Notes: generated by a model from the sequence alone, not told the origin. A DNA stretch of 64,000 bases from Poseidonocella sp. HB161398 (GCF_005870025.1 NZ_VATA01000022.1:1-64000), one strand, 5' to 3'. Positions 53,473 to 62,308 are shown, numbered from the stretch's first letter. Numbers and translations: made by a program.

Positions 53473-54975
53473 ATGACGATGACGCAGGACAGGACCGATC
53501 CCATGACTTCGCTTGCCGACCGCCTTTCCAATCCCGATCTTCTGGTCACCTCCGCGCTGGTCGCGGGGAAATGGGTCTCCGCCGCCGACGCCCCGGCGCA
53601 ATTCGAGGTGACGAACCCCGCGACCGGCGAGGTGATCGCCACCCTGCCCGATCTGGGCGTGGCCGAGGCCCGGGCCGCGATCAACGCCGCCTATGACGCG
53701 CAGAAGCCCTGGGCCGCCAAAACCGGCAAGGAGCGCGCCGCCGTTCTGCGCAAGTGGTTCGACCTGATGATGGCCAACCAGGACGACTTGGGCACCATCC
53801 TGACCGCCGAGATGGGCAAGCCGCTGGCCGAGGCCAAGGGCGAGATCGCCTATGGCGCCTCCTTCATCGAATGGTTCGCCGAGGAGGCCAAGCGGGTCTA
53901 TGGCGACCTGATCCCGGGCCACCAGCCCGACAAGCGGATCATGGTGATGAAGCAGCCGGTCGGCGTCGTCGCCTCGATCACGCCCTGGAACTTCCCCAAT
54001 GCGATGATCGCCCGCAAGGTCGCCCCCGCCCTGGCCGCGGGCTGCTCCTTCGTCTCGCGCCCGGCCTCCGAAACGCCGCTCTCGGCGCTGGTGATGGCGA
54101 AGCTCGCCGAAGAGGCCGGAGTGCCCGCGGGGCTGCTCAGCGTCGTGACCTCCTCGGCGGCCTCCGAGATCGGCCAGGAATTCTGCTCGAACCCGAAGGT
54201 GCGCAAGCTGACCTTCACCGGCTCCACCAATGTCGGGCGGATCCTGATGAAGCAGTCGGCCGAGCAGATCCAGAAGACCTCGATGGAGCTCGGCGGCAAC
54301 GCGCCCTTCATCGTCTTCGACGACGCCGATCTGGATGCGGCCGTCGAGGGCGCGATGATCTGCAAGTTCCGCAACAACGGCCAGACCTGCGTCTGCGCCA
54401 ACCGCATCTATGTCCAGGCCGGGGTCTATGACGCCTTCGCCGAGAAGCTGGTCAAGGCGGTCGAGGCGCTGAAGGTCGGCAACGGCTTCGACGAGGGCGT
54501 GCAGGCCGGGCCGCTGATCTCGCCCAAGGCCGTGACCAAAGTCGAGGAGCATATCGCCAACGCGACTTCGAAGGGCGCCGCGGTTGCCACTGGCGGCCAT
54601 CCCCATGCGCTCGGCGGGACCTTCTTCGAGCCGACCGTGCTGACCGGGGTGACGAAGGAGATGCAGGTCTCCACCGACGAGACCTTCGGCCCGGTGGCGC
54701 CGCTCTTCAAGTTCGACACGGTCGAGGACGTGATCGCCCAGGCGAATGACACGATCTTCGGCCTGGCCTCGTATTTCTACGCCAACGACCTCAGCCGGGT
54801 GTTCCGCGTGGCCGAAGCGCTGGAATACGGCATCGTCGGGGTGAATACCGGCATCATCTCCACCGAGGTCGCGCCTTTCGGCGGCGTGAAGCAGTCGGGC
54901 CAGGGCCGCGAGGGCTCGAAATACGGCATCGACGACTATCTGGAGCTGAAATACGTCTGCCTCGGCGGCGTCTGA
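53473..54975 (+). CDS. gabD: Succinate-semialdehyde dehydrogenase-type aldehyde dehydrogenase
   Basis: 500 residues. ALDH superfamily: ASITPWNFPNAMIARK, the catalytic Glu in ELGGNAPF and nucleophile Cys in GQTCVCANR. The overall pattern (GHQPDKRIMVMKQPVG, APFGGVKQSGQGREG) is that of GabD. The usual KPAxxTP dinucleotide loop reads RPASETP; the Lys that contacts the NAD ribose is Arg here. ATG 53473 or the second ATG at 53503 could start it. No gabT is nearby. Confidence 0.88.
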   Translation: MTMTQDRTDPMTSLADRLSNPDLLVTSALVAGKWVSAADAPAQFEVTNPATGEVIATLPDLGVAEARAAINAAYDAQKPWAAKTGKERAAVLRKWFDLMMANQDDLGTILTAEMGKPLAEAKGEIAYGASFIEWFAEEAKRVYGDLIPGHQPDKRIMVMKQPVGVVASITPWNFPNAMIARKVAPALAAGCSFVSRPASETPLSALVMAKLAEEAGVPAGLLSVVTSSAASEIGQEFCSNPKVRKLTFTGSTNVGRILMKQSAEQIQKTSMELGGNAPFIVFDDADLDAAVEGAMICKFRNNGQTCVCANRIYVQAGVYDAFAEKLVKAVEALKVGNGFDEGVQAGPLISPKAVTKVEEHIANATSKGAAVATGGHPHALGGTFFEPTVLTGVTKEMQVSTDETFGPVAPLFKFDTVEDVIAQANDTIFGLASYFYANDLSRVFRVAEALEYGIVGVNTGIISTEVAPFGGVKQSGQGREGSKYGIDDYLELKYVCLGGV

Positions 54976-55440
54976 GCCGGACGGCACAGCGCCCTGCCGG
55001 CCACGGCCGGCGGGGTCCTCGCAATCGAGGCACGGGGCGGCACATTTGCACCGCCCGGGCCTTCGACCCGCGCCACCGATCCGAGTACCGCGAGTGCGCG
55101 GCACCGGCGGCAATGCAGGACAGATCGCCGTCCACAGGGCGCGAACCGGGCCCGCCGCGATGGACGGTCCTCCGGACCGGTCAAGCTGACGGCTCCGCGA
55201 GCCGTTCGAAATGGACCCTCTTGCGGCCGGACCCCTGTCCTTCCTGCGGATGGTCCGCCGCTGCACGTTCTTCAGATTGACGAGCGGATCCCGGCGCTCG
55301 GGGCCATCCCCGACACCACAGCAGCCCCCCGGATGTCCGTGACAGCTGGCTCGTCGCCGGGCTTCGGGCCGCTCCCGGCGCGGGCAGAGGCCCCGCCCCG
55401 TCAGCTTGCATCCCCGGCGGCTGGAGAGCCCGCGCTATCG

Positions 55441-55487
55441 GCAGTAGCAGACGCAGCGGCAGCGGCAGCGGCAGCGGCAGCGGCAGC
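55441..55487. repeat. Hexanucleotide simple repeat (GCAGCG)n
   Basis: Nearly six perfect copies of GCAGCG (55453-55487), preceded by GCAGTAGCAGAC of the same flavour. In one frame it reads as an Ala run, in another as Arg-Cys alternation; neither lies in a believable gene. Such tracts are prone to length change. Confidence 0.9.
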
Positions 55488-55488
55488 T

Positions 55489-55790
55489 CCGCCTCTCTCG
55501 CTGGGCCCGCTGCGGCAAGGCCCAATTCGCAAGCGCGATCCCGGACCCCTGGCGCCCTGCCAGCCGCCCGAGCGGGGCAATCGGGGCTTCATGCTCGGCC
55601 ATCAGCTCCGCCACCGCCACGTCGCCCTCACTGACCTCTGCTGCGTCCATCCAGATGCGGATCACGTTGCGCAACAGGTCTTGGCGGCGGCTGAGCGCGT
55701 GGAGCGTCTTGTCGCCAAGATGCCCGGCGAGGACGTGGCGCTCGAACGCGGTGCCGTGGCTTCGGTGGCGTCCGGGGATGGGCTTTCTTC
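55489..55790 (-). pseudogene. IS3-type transposase OrfA remnant
   Basis: About 100 residues resemble the N-terminal HTH and leucine-zipper part of IS3-like OrfA proteins: FERHVLAGHLGDKTLHALSRR, NVIRIWMDAAEVSEGDV, and AELMAEHEAPIAPLGRLAGRQ, where intact proteins read close to YEARIAALERLVGRQ. The start is not clear, the sequence after GRQ drifts, and no OrfB follows, so it is a broken remnant. The neighbouring hexanucleotide repeat ends its tail. Confidence 0.5.
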
Positions 55791-56381
55791 CTCTGAACGC
55801 CCGCGCGGGGCAGTTCAACCGGTCTGTCTGGTCCGCCTGCAGGGGCGCGCCAGGGCGAGCGGCGCGCCGCCAAGACACGCGGCATCCCCTAGCGCCTGGC
55901 CATCGGCCTTGTCCACCTGAGAGCCCGCCTCATGACCGACACCGCCGCATGCTGGCGCGCAGTCCGGCGCGTTGCCAAAGCTGCGCGGCTGGCCCGACCG
56001 GATTTCGACACTGCCTATGCCGGCCAGCCAGACGCGGCCGGGCCCGGCGGCCCCGAGAGCCGGCCCGCGAGGTCGGGCGCCTGCGAGCGATCCCCGGGAC
56101 CGCCTGCCCGGCACTGCTCCGGGACGCCGTTGCAAAACTGTCAGCAAGCCCTGCGGCAACGGCCGGGCACCGGAACCGCCAAGGCAATGTCCCGGCGGGC
56201 AGCAGCCGCGCCGCGGCTCCCGCAGGCGGAAGAGCTCCGCTTCACTGCCTGGCGGGATGTTGTCCGGCAGCAGGCCGCGGGCGATCGGGCCCTCCCGGCG
56301 ATAGGCGGCGGCAGGAACGGGCCACGGCGCCCCGGGTCCCGGGGGCGTCAACGCGGGCCCGCCCAGCGCCGGTGGCGGCCG

Positions 56382-56810
56382 TCACGGACCTTCCGCGCCC
56401 CGCGGGGGATAGGCGGCCATGATCATCTCGCTGCTGAGATCGGCATAGGCGCTTAGCCAGGCCCCGCGCACGTCCGGGGTGAACTCCTCGCCCAGATGGA
56501 CCGAGAGCGCATGCACCAGCGCGGCGCCCACCGGCTGGTAGTCGGCCGGGGTCACGCCATAGGCGACATGGCGCCGGGCCATCGCCCGCACCGAGGGCAT
56601 CAGCTCGTCGAGATCGTGCAGGCTCTCGACCACGGCGCAGAGCGTGGTCATCAGCTTCGCCCCCTGCGCCCGGAGATTGCCGCGGAAATAGGGCCGGACA
56701 TGCGGCGCGATCTCGAAGAGCCGTTCGTAGAACAGCCCGGCCGCGGCCTCCGCCTGCGGCAGCACCTTGCCAAAGCTGGCCTGGACCAGCTCCACCTCCT
56801 GCGGCGTCAT
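56382..56810 (-). CDS. Single-domain bacterial globin
   Basis: 142 residues. VQASFGKVLPQAEAAAGLFYERLFEIAPHVRPYF and the proximal His in RRHVAYGV fit Vitreoscilla-type and flavohaemoglobin globin domains, without the reductase module. Such globins bind O2 or NO. Single gene; the MORN gene starts its own unit 51 bases upstream and could read into it. Confidence 0.88.
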   Translation of the reverse strand: MTPQEVELVQASFGKVLPQAEAAAGLFYERLFEIAPHVRPYFRGNLRAQGAKLMTTLCAVVESLHDLDELMPSVRAMARRHVAYGVTPADYQPVGAALVHALSVHLGEEFTPDVRGAWLSAYADLSSEMIMAAYPPRGAEGP

Positions 56811-56861
56811 CCTGCAACCTCCCTCTGCGCTCCGGCGTGGCGGAGCTTGCGGGGGGCGGGG

Positions 56862-58331
56862 TTAATTCGGCGCTAAACCCGGCTCGGCTTCGCCGCCTTC
56901 CGGGGCGGCGGCATCGGAGACGAGATTGTCGTTCTTCCATTCGCCTTTGAGCACCGTGCCGTCGGCATAGGTCAGCACGCCCTGCCCCGTGCGTCGCCCC
57001 TCGTCGAAGCCGCCCTCGTAGCTGTCGCCGCTCTCGAAGACGACCTTGCCCTGGCCGTGCTGCCGCCCCGCCTTGAAGCCGCCGGTATAGACCAGCTGCT
57101 CCGGCATGGTCAGCACGCCCTCGCCCTCGAAGACATCGTCATGGAAGCCGCCCTCGTAGGTCGCGCCCGAGGCGAAGGTGGCCTTGCCCTGGCCCTCGCG
57201 CAGGCCCGCGAGCCAGTCGCCCTCGTAGCTGTAGCCGCCGGGCAGGACCAGCTTGCCCTTGCCCTCGTAGCGGCCCTCGTGGAAGCCGCCCTCGTAGACC
57301 GCGCCCGAGCGCAGGATGCTCTTGCCCTGGCCCTCCATGATGCCCTGGCGGAAGTCGCCCTCGTAGACATCGCCATTGGCGAAGGCCACCTGGCCGGGCC
57401 CGTCGGGCTGGCCGGCCTTGAACTGGCCGCGATGGACGGTGCCGTCGGTATAGGTCAGCACGCCCTCGCCCTCGAACTGGCCGTCGGCCCATTCGCCCTC
57501 GTAACGGTAGCCGTCGGCGCCGGTGAAGGTGCCGCGGCCGGAGATCACGTCATCGGCATAGGTGCCCTCGAAGCGCTCGCCGGTGGCGTATTCGGTGATC
57601 CCGGGACCCGAGCGGCGGCCCATCGCCAGGCTGCCGCGGTAGACGTCGCCGTTGACATAGGTCACCACGCCCTCGCCCGAGAGCTGGTCCGCGACCCACT
57701 GGCCCTCGAAGCTCGACCCGTCCGACAGCGTCAGCTTGCCCGGGCCGGAGCGCTGGTCCATCGCCATGGCGCCCTCGTAGACCGAGCCGTCGGGCATCGT
57801 CACCCTGGCCTGGCCCGAGCGGCGGCCGCCGTCCCAGCCGCCCTCGTAGAGATAGCCGTCGGGCATCCGCAGCGTGCCTTCGCCATCGGCCAGGTCGTCC
57901 TGGAAGCCGCCCTTGTAGACCGAGCCGTCGGGATAGGTCCGCGTGCCCTGGCCGCTCATCTTGCCGTCTGCCCAGGTGCCGATCATCACCGAGCCGTCGG
58001 GCAGGGTCAGCTGGCCCTCGCCCTGCGGCTGGCCCGCCACGAAGGCGCCCTCGTAGACCGAGCCGTTGACCAGCTGCGCGCGGCCCTGACCCTCCTGCTT
58101 CCCGGCCACCCAGTCGCCGGTATAGCGGTAGCCCGAAGGCAGGCTGTAGCTGCCGAAGCCCTCGGGCAGGCCGGCCTCCATCGCGCCCTCGTAGACGCCG
58201 CCATTGGAGAACTGGACGGTGACCGGGCCCTCTTCGGCCGTGACGGCAAGGCCGGCGCCGACGGCAAGCATGGCCGAGAGAAGCGCGGTCCGGAGCTTCG
58301 GAGACATGGGGCGGCACCTTCGTTCGTTCAT
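56862..58331 (-). CDS. Exported MORN-repeat protein (19 repeats)
   Basis: 489 residues. A signal peptide (hydrophobic core LLSAMLAVGAGLAV, cleavage after VTA) is followed by nineteen consecutive MORN repeats, each exactly 23 residues, of pattern (P/N)DG-x-VYEG-x-x-x-x-G-x-x-x-GxG. The repeats cover nearly the whole mature protein; there is no other domain. AGGATT precedes ATG 58331; ATG 58307 would also give a signal peptide. MORN arrays form long beta ribbons that bind lipids or proteins. Divergent from the HTH-acetyltransferase gene. Confidence 0.9.
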   Translation of the reverse strand: MNERRCRPMSPKLRTALLSAMLAVGAGLAVTAEEGPVTVQFSNGGVYEGAMEAGLPEGFGSYSLPSGYRYTGDWVAGKQEGQGRAQLVNGSVYEGAFVAGQPQGEGQLTLPDGSVMIGTWADGKMSGQGTRTYPDGSVYKGGFQDDLADGEGTLRMPDGYLYEGGWDGGRRSGQARVTMPDGSVYEGAMAMDQRSGPGKLTLSDGSSFEGQWVADQLSGEGVVTYVNGDVYRGSLAMGRRSGPGITEYATGERFEGTYADDVISGRGTFTGADGYRYEGEWADGQFEGEGVLTYTDGTVHRGQFKAGQPDGPGQVAFANGDVYEGDFRQGIMEGQGKSILRSGAVYEGGFHEGRYEGKGKLVLPGGYSYEGDWLAGLREGQGKATFASGATYEGGFHDDVFEGEGVLTMPEQLVYTGGFKAGRQHGQGKVVFESGDSYEGGFDEGRRTGQGVLTYADGTVLKGEWKNDNLVSDAAAPEGGEAEPGLAPN

Positions 58332-58424
58332 GGCAATCCTGAGCGTTTGTATGGGAATTGGCGCCGCCAAGTCCAACCCTGTTTGGCGAGGATGCGCGGG
58401 CGGGCGCTTGCGTCGCGGGTATAT

Positions 58425-58461
58425 CTGACCTAAGTCAGGGAAAATGTCTGACCGGAGTCAG
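58425..58461. promoter_or_regulatory. Two palindromic operators CTGAC-N4-GTCAG in tandem
   Basis: CTGACCTAAGTCAG (58425-58438) and CTGACCGGAGTCAG (58448-58461), both perfect palindromes with arms CTGAC/GTCAG and N4 spacers, 23 bases centre to centre (about two helical turns), just before the ATG at 58467. The flanking T and G also repeat. Likely binding site for a dimeric winged-helix regulator, most simply the HTH protein encoded next. Confidence 0.75.
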
Positions 58462-58466
58462 GAATC

Positions 58467-59342
58467 ATGCCGCTCGATCCCGTTGCCCGCTTCCGCCGCT
58501 TCGCCCGTGCCGTCACGGCCGAGCTCGGCGCGCTCGACCAGTCCTTCCTCGGCCGAGGCCGCCCGCTGGGCGCGGCGCGGGTGCTGAACGCCATCGGCCG
58601 CGGCCAGTCCGACCTGGCGGCGATCCGCGCGCATCTGGGCCTCGATTCGGGGCTGGCCAGCCGGCTGCTGCGCGCGCTGGAGGACGAGGGCCTGGTCGAG
58701 ACCGTCCGCCATCCCGGGGACGGCCGGCGGCGCATCCTGCGCCTGACCGCGGACGGGGCGGCGGAGTATGCCGCCTACGAGAAGCTCTCGGACGACCGCG
58801 CGGCAAAGCTGCTTGGCGGGCAGGCCGATGCCGGGGCGCTGCTCGACGCGATGGACCGGATCGCGCTGGCGCTGGGGCGGCAGCATGTCGAGATCGCCGA
58901 GGCCGATCCCCGCAGCGCCCCGGCGCTGCACTGCCTCGGGGAATACTATGCCGAGCTCGGCCGCCGTTTCGCCCAGGGCTTCGACGTCAGTCTCTCGCGC
59001 GATCCGCAGGCGGCGGACATGGTGCCGCCGAAGGGCAGCTTCCTGCTGGCCTATTCCGACGGGCTGCCCGCGGGCTGCGTCGGCATCAAGGGGGCGGGCG
59101 ACGGCACGGCGGAGATCAAGCGGCTCTGGGTCGATCCGCTGACCCGCGGCCACGGGCTGGCGCGGCGGCTGATGACCGCCTCCGAAGACCGCGCGCGCGA
59201 GCTGGGCATCCGAGTGCTGCGGCTCGACACCAACAGCGCCCTGCCCGAGGCGGTGGCGCTCTACCGCCGCACCGGCTGGACGGAGATCCCGCGCTTCAAC
59301 GACGACCCCTATCCCGATCTCTTCTTCGAGAAGGCGCTCTGA
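58467..59342 (+). CDS. MarR-type HTH fused to GNAT acetyltransferase
   Basis: 291 residues. N-terminal winged helix (LAAIRAHLGLDSGLASRLLRALEDEGLVE and RRILRLTADG) joined to a C-terminal GNAT domain (IKRLWVDPLTRGHGLARRLM, ALPEAVALYRRTGW). Such fusions are known; the acetyltransferase may use or sense a small ligand. The twin operators overlap its ribosome-binding region, so autorepression is likely. Confidence 0.9.
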   Translation: MPLDPVARFRRFARAVTAELGALDQSFLGRGRPLGAARVLNAIGRGQSDLAAIRAHLGLDSGLASRLLRALEDEGLVETVRHPGDGRRRILRLTADGAAEYAAYEKLSDDRAAKLLGGQADAGALLDAMDRIALALGRQHVEIAEADPRSAPALHCLGEYYAELGRRFAQGFDVSLSRDPQAADMVPPKGSFLLAYSDGLPAGCVGIKGAGDGTAEIKRLWVDPLTRGHGLARRLMTASEDRARELGIRVLRLDTNSALPEAVALYRRTGWTEIPRFNDDPYPDLFFEKAL

Positions 59343-59456
59343 CGCGGCCGGATGCGGCGGTCGATGCATGACCGCCGGACCGTCCGGACCGCCGCCGGGG
59401 CTGCGGGGCTTGCGCGGAGGCATCCCGGCCGCCATCCTCGGCAAGGGAGGACGGAG

Positions 59457-59984
59457 ATGAGGGTTCTCGCGGGATACGCCACGCAGGAAGGCCATACCGC
59501 CGAGATCGCCCGGCGCGTCGCCGCGCAGATCGCGGCAGCCGGGCACGCGGCGGATCTGCTGCCGCTCCGCAAGGCGATCCGCCGGGCGCCCTCGGATTAC
59601 GACCGGGCGATCCTGGCCGCGCCGGTCCATCTGGGGCGCTACCACCGCGACCTCCGGCGCTATGCGGCGCGCCACGCCGATACCCTGGCGCAGATGCCGG
59701 TCCTCTTCCTCTCGGTCTCGCTCTCCGCCGCCGGGCAGGATGCCGGCGACTGGCAGGGGCTCGGGCGGGTCCTCGACGGCCTCGCCGCCGCGACCGGCTG
59801 GCGGCCCGCCCGCGTGGAGCAGGTGGCGGGCGCCTACCGTCCCGAGCGCTACGGCTGGCTGGCCCGCCCGGCGATGCGCCGGGTGCTCGCCGCCCGCGAT
59901 CCCGGCGCCGATCCGCGCAAGGTGCATGTCTATACCGACTGGGCGGCGCTGGAGCGCGCGGTGGAACGCTTTCTCGCGGGCTGA
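59457..59984 (+). CDS. HemG-like flavodoxin domain protein
   Basis: 175 residues. GYATQEGHTAEIARRV is the FMN phosphate loop (TxxGxT type); APVHLGRYHRDLRRYA and LFLSVSLSAAGQ follow the menaquinone-dependent protoporphyrinogen oxidase (HemG) pattern. Whether it oxidises protoporphyrinogen here is unproven. GGGAGGACGGAG precedes ATG 59457. It stands between the HTH-GNAT gene and nadE. Confidence 0.83.
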   Translation: MRVLAGYATQEGHTAEIARRVAAQIAAAGHAADLLPLRKAIRRAPSDYDRAILAAPVHLGRYHRDLRRYAARHADTLAQMPVLFLSVSLSAAGQDAGDWQGLGRVLDGLAAATGWRPARVEQVAGAYRPERYGWLARPAMRRVLAARDPGADPRKVHVYTDWAALERAVERFLAG

Positions 59985-60116
59985 ACCGCTCCGCAGGGCG
60001 GCCAAAGCCCGGGCAAATCCCGCCATGCGCCGCCAGGGCGCGGCCGGGCGGGCAAAGCGGGGCTTTCCCTCTCGCCCGACCCTGCTAAGAGGGGACGAGA
60101 TCCTGGAGACCCGACC

Positions 60117-61778
60117 ATGACCGCATCCTTCCGCCTGACCCTGGCCCAGCTGAACCCCACGCTCGGCGACCTCAAGGGCAATGCCGCCAAGGCGCGCGCC
60201 GCCTGGGAAGAGGCGAAAGCCGCCGGGTCGCAGATGATCGCCTTCACCGAGATGTTCATCACCGGCTACCAGGCCCAGGACCTGATACGGCGCCGGTCCT
60301 TCGTCGCCGCCGCCGAGGAGGAGATCCGCAAGCTGGCGGCCGACTGCGCGGACGGGCCCGCGATCGGCATCGGCGGTCCCTGGCGCGGCGAGGACGGGCT
60401 CTACAACGCGTTCTGGATCCTCGAGGGCGGCAAGGTGACGGCGCGGGTGCTGAAGCACTGCCTGCCCAATAACGACGTCTTCGACGAGATGCGGCTCTAC
60501 AAGCGCGGCCCGCTGCACGGCCCCTATGCGATCGGCCCGCTGCGCATCGGCTCGCCGATCTGCGAGGACAGCTGGTATCCCGATGTCGCCGAAGCGCAGG
60601 CCGAGAGCGGCGCGCAGATCCTGCTGGTGCCGAACGGCTCGCCCTATCACCGCGGCAAGCAGTCCGAGCGGATCGGCATCATGGTCGCCCGCGTGGTCGA
60701 GACCGGCCTGCCGCTGGTCTATCTCAACATGGTCGGCGGCCAGGACGACCAGGTCTTCGACGGCGGCAGCTTCGTGCTGAACCCCGGCGGCCACCTGATG
60801 GCGCAGCTGCCGGTCTTCGACGAGGCGGTGGCGCATGTCGATTTCGAGGAGACCCCGGAGGGCTGGCGCGCGAAGAAGACCAGGCTCGCCACCCATCCCG
60901 ACACCTGGGAGCAGGATTACCGCGTGATGGTCGAGGGGCTGCGCGACTACCTGTCGAAAACCGGCTTCTCGAAGGTGCTGCTCGGCCTCTCGGGCGGGAT
61001 CGACTCGGCGCTGGTCGCGGTGATCGCCGCCGACGCGATCGGGCCCGGGAACGTGCATTGCGTCATGCTGCCGTCGGAATACACCTCCGCCCATTCGCTG
61101 GAGGATGCCGCCGAGGTGGCCAAGCGGCTCGGCACGCGGATCGACACGCTGCCGATCGCCGGTCCGAAGCACGCAGTCGAGGAGGTTCTGGCGCCGCTCT
61201 TCGAGGGCCGCGCCCCCGACATCACCGAGGAGAACATCCAGTCGCGCCTGCGCGGGCTCCTCTTGATGGCGCTGTCGAACAAGTTCGGCGAGATGCTCCT
61301 GACCACCGGGAACAAGTCCGAGGTCGCGGTCGGCTATGCCACGATCTACGGCGACATGAACGGCGGCTACAACCCGATCAAGGACCTATACAAGACCCGC
61401 GTCTTCGAGACCTGCCGCTGGCGCAACGCCAACTGGCGCGAGTGGATGAAAGCCCCCGAGGGCGAGGTGATCCCGGTCCGCGTGATCGACAAGCCGCCCT
61501 CCGCCGAGCTGCGCCCCGACCAGAAGGACGAGGACAGCCTGCCGCCCTACGAGGTGCTCGACGCGATCCTCGAAGGGCTGGTCGATGACGAGAAATCGGT
61601 CGACGAGCTGGTGGCCGCGGGCTTCGACCGGGAGACCGTCCGGCGGGTGGAGCACCTGATCTTCATCAGCGAGTACAAGCGCTTCCAGGCAGCCCCAGGC
61701 GCCCGCCTGACCAAGCGCGCCTTCTGGCTCGACCGCCGCTATCCGATCGCCAACCGCTGGCGCGACACCACGTCCTGA
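60117..61778 (+). CDS. nadE: Glutamine-dependent NAD+ synthetase
   Basis: 553 residues. N-terminal nitrilase-type glutaminase (Glu in AFTEMFITGY, Lys in LKHCLPN, Cys in PICEDSW) and C-terminal ATP-pyrophosphatase (LLGLSGGIDSAL). It amidates nicotinic acid adenine dinucleotide with glutamine as nitrogen donor. AGACCCGACC precedes the ATG with little Shine-Dalgarno. A GC hairpin without T tract follows (61787-61807). Confidence 0.96.
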   Translation: MTASFRLTLAQLNPTLGDLKGNAAKARAAWEEAKAAGSQMIAFTEMFITGYQAQDLIRRRSFVAAAEEEIRKLAADCADGPAIGIGGPWRGEDGLYNAFWILEGGKVTARVLKHCLPNNDVFDEMRLYKRGPLHGPYAIGPLRIGSPICEDSWYPDVAEAQAESGAQILLVPNGSPYHRGKQSERIGIMVARVVETGLPLVYLNMVGGQDDQVFDGGSFVLNPGGHLMAQLPVFDEAVAHVDFEETPEGWRAKKTRLATHPDTWEQDYRVMVEGLRDYLSKTGFSKVLLGLSGGIDSALVAVIAADAIGPGNVHCVMLPSEYTSAHSLEDAAEVAKRLGTRIDTLPIAGPKHAVEEVLAPLFEGRAPDITEENIQSRLRGLLLMALSNKFGEMLLTTGNKSEVAVGYATIYGDMNGGYNPIKDLYKTRVFETCRWRNANWREWMKAPEGEVIPVRVIDKPPSAELRPDQKDEDSLPPYEVLDAILEGLVDDEKSVDELVAAGFDRETVRRVEHLIFISEYKRFQAAPGARLTKRAFWLDRRYPIANRWRDTTS

Positions 61779-62113
61779 GCGCGGCTGCGCGGCCCCCGCG
61801 GCCGCGCCCTCCGCTCCGCCTGCGCGGCCGGGCACGGGCTGTCCTGCAACCTCCGGTCACGAGCTGTCCTGCAACCTCCGGTCACGAGCTGTCCTGCAAC
61901 CTCCGGTCACGGTGGTTTCAAAACACTCGCCTTCTGAAGTAAAATGTGCGATTTTCCTCTACATTCTTAAATGAAAAGCCATAGCAAAAAGGTCATGAGG
62001 AAAATGTCACACGGAATTCTTCATTCAGATTAGACGCGGAGATCCTCACTTGAGCCTGTCATGTGAGGTATCTATTTACTGTTCGACTCGCAAATTTGAA
62101 CAAGGTGGCTGCT
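61779..62113. other. Intergenic island: GC hairpin, 3 x 25 bp repeat, AT-rich tract
   Basis: 335 bases without a gene. The start has an 8-bp GCGCGGCC/GGCCGCGC hairpin after nadE. 61836-61910 holds three tandem 25-bp repeats. 61911-62100 is clearly AT-richer than the rest of the window and contains possible -10-like TA-rich boxes, none with a matched -35 that I trust. The next small ORF begins at 62114. Confidence 0.7.
61836..61910. repeat. Three tandem 25-bp direct repeats
   Basis: Copies at 61836-61860, 61861-61885 and 61886-61910; copies two and three are identical and the first differs by one base (GGG versus GAG start). Each begins GAGCTGTCCTGCAA and ends GGTCAC. No spacers between them. 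It could be a protein-binding array, the end of a mobile element, or replication slippage. Confidence 0.92.
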
Positions 62114-62308
62114 ATGCGGGGACCTGTTGACAGACGCACCCTGAGCCCCGAGACGGCCCTGCTTGTCGAGGAAATCCTCCAGGCAATGGAAGTGCTGACC
62201 TCGGCCGAGCTCCAGGGCGACGAACTCGCGCAGCGCCGCGCGGAGCGCACCTATCGCAGCCTGATGCGGAAGCTGCGGCAGCGCGCGGCCTGCCAGGGGC
62301 ATTCCTGA
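62114..62308 (+). CDS. Small hypothetical protein, helical
   Basis: 64 residues. MRGPVDRRTLSPETALL opens an amphipathic, Glu/Arg-rich helical sequence (VEEILQAMEVL, RRAERTYRSLMRKLRQ). AAGGTGG lies six bases upstream of ATG 62114. No family recognised. It follows the AT-rich island with the tandem repeats, so its expression may be controlled from there. A longer GTG start at 62063 is less likely. Confidence 0.55.
   Translation: MRGPVDRRTLSPETALLVEEILQAMEVLTSAELQGDELAQRRAERTYRSLMRKLRQRAACQGHS

Larger units (their letters stand above)
54976..56381. other. 1.4-kb gap with decayed sequence
   Basis: No intact gene. The left part has a GC-rich stem without T tract after gabD. 55441-55487 is a hexanucleotide repeat and 55489-55790 on the minus strand looks like a transposase OrfA remnant. 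Frames from 55800 to 56381 are Ala/Arg/Pro-rich on both strands with no recognisable domain. The stretch seems to be degenerate accessory DNA. Confidence 0.6.

Noticed and set aside
55932-56456. A 174-residue plus-strand ORF before the globin gene
   Set aside because: Ala/Arg/Pro-rich, no domain, and it runs into the 3' end of the convergent globin gene.
58458-61172. A 904-residue open frame on the minus strand opposite the HTH-GNAT, flavodoxin and nadE genes
   Set aside because: It is an antisense frame kept open by GC-rich codon bias; its sequence is low-complexity and the plus-strand genes carry clear family motifs.
61836-61910. A possible CRISPR array
   Set aside because: The 25-bp units are directly adjacent with no spacers and no cas genes occur in the window.
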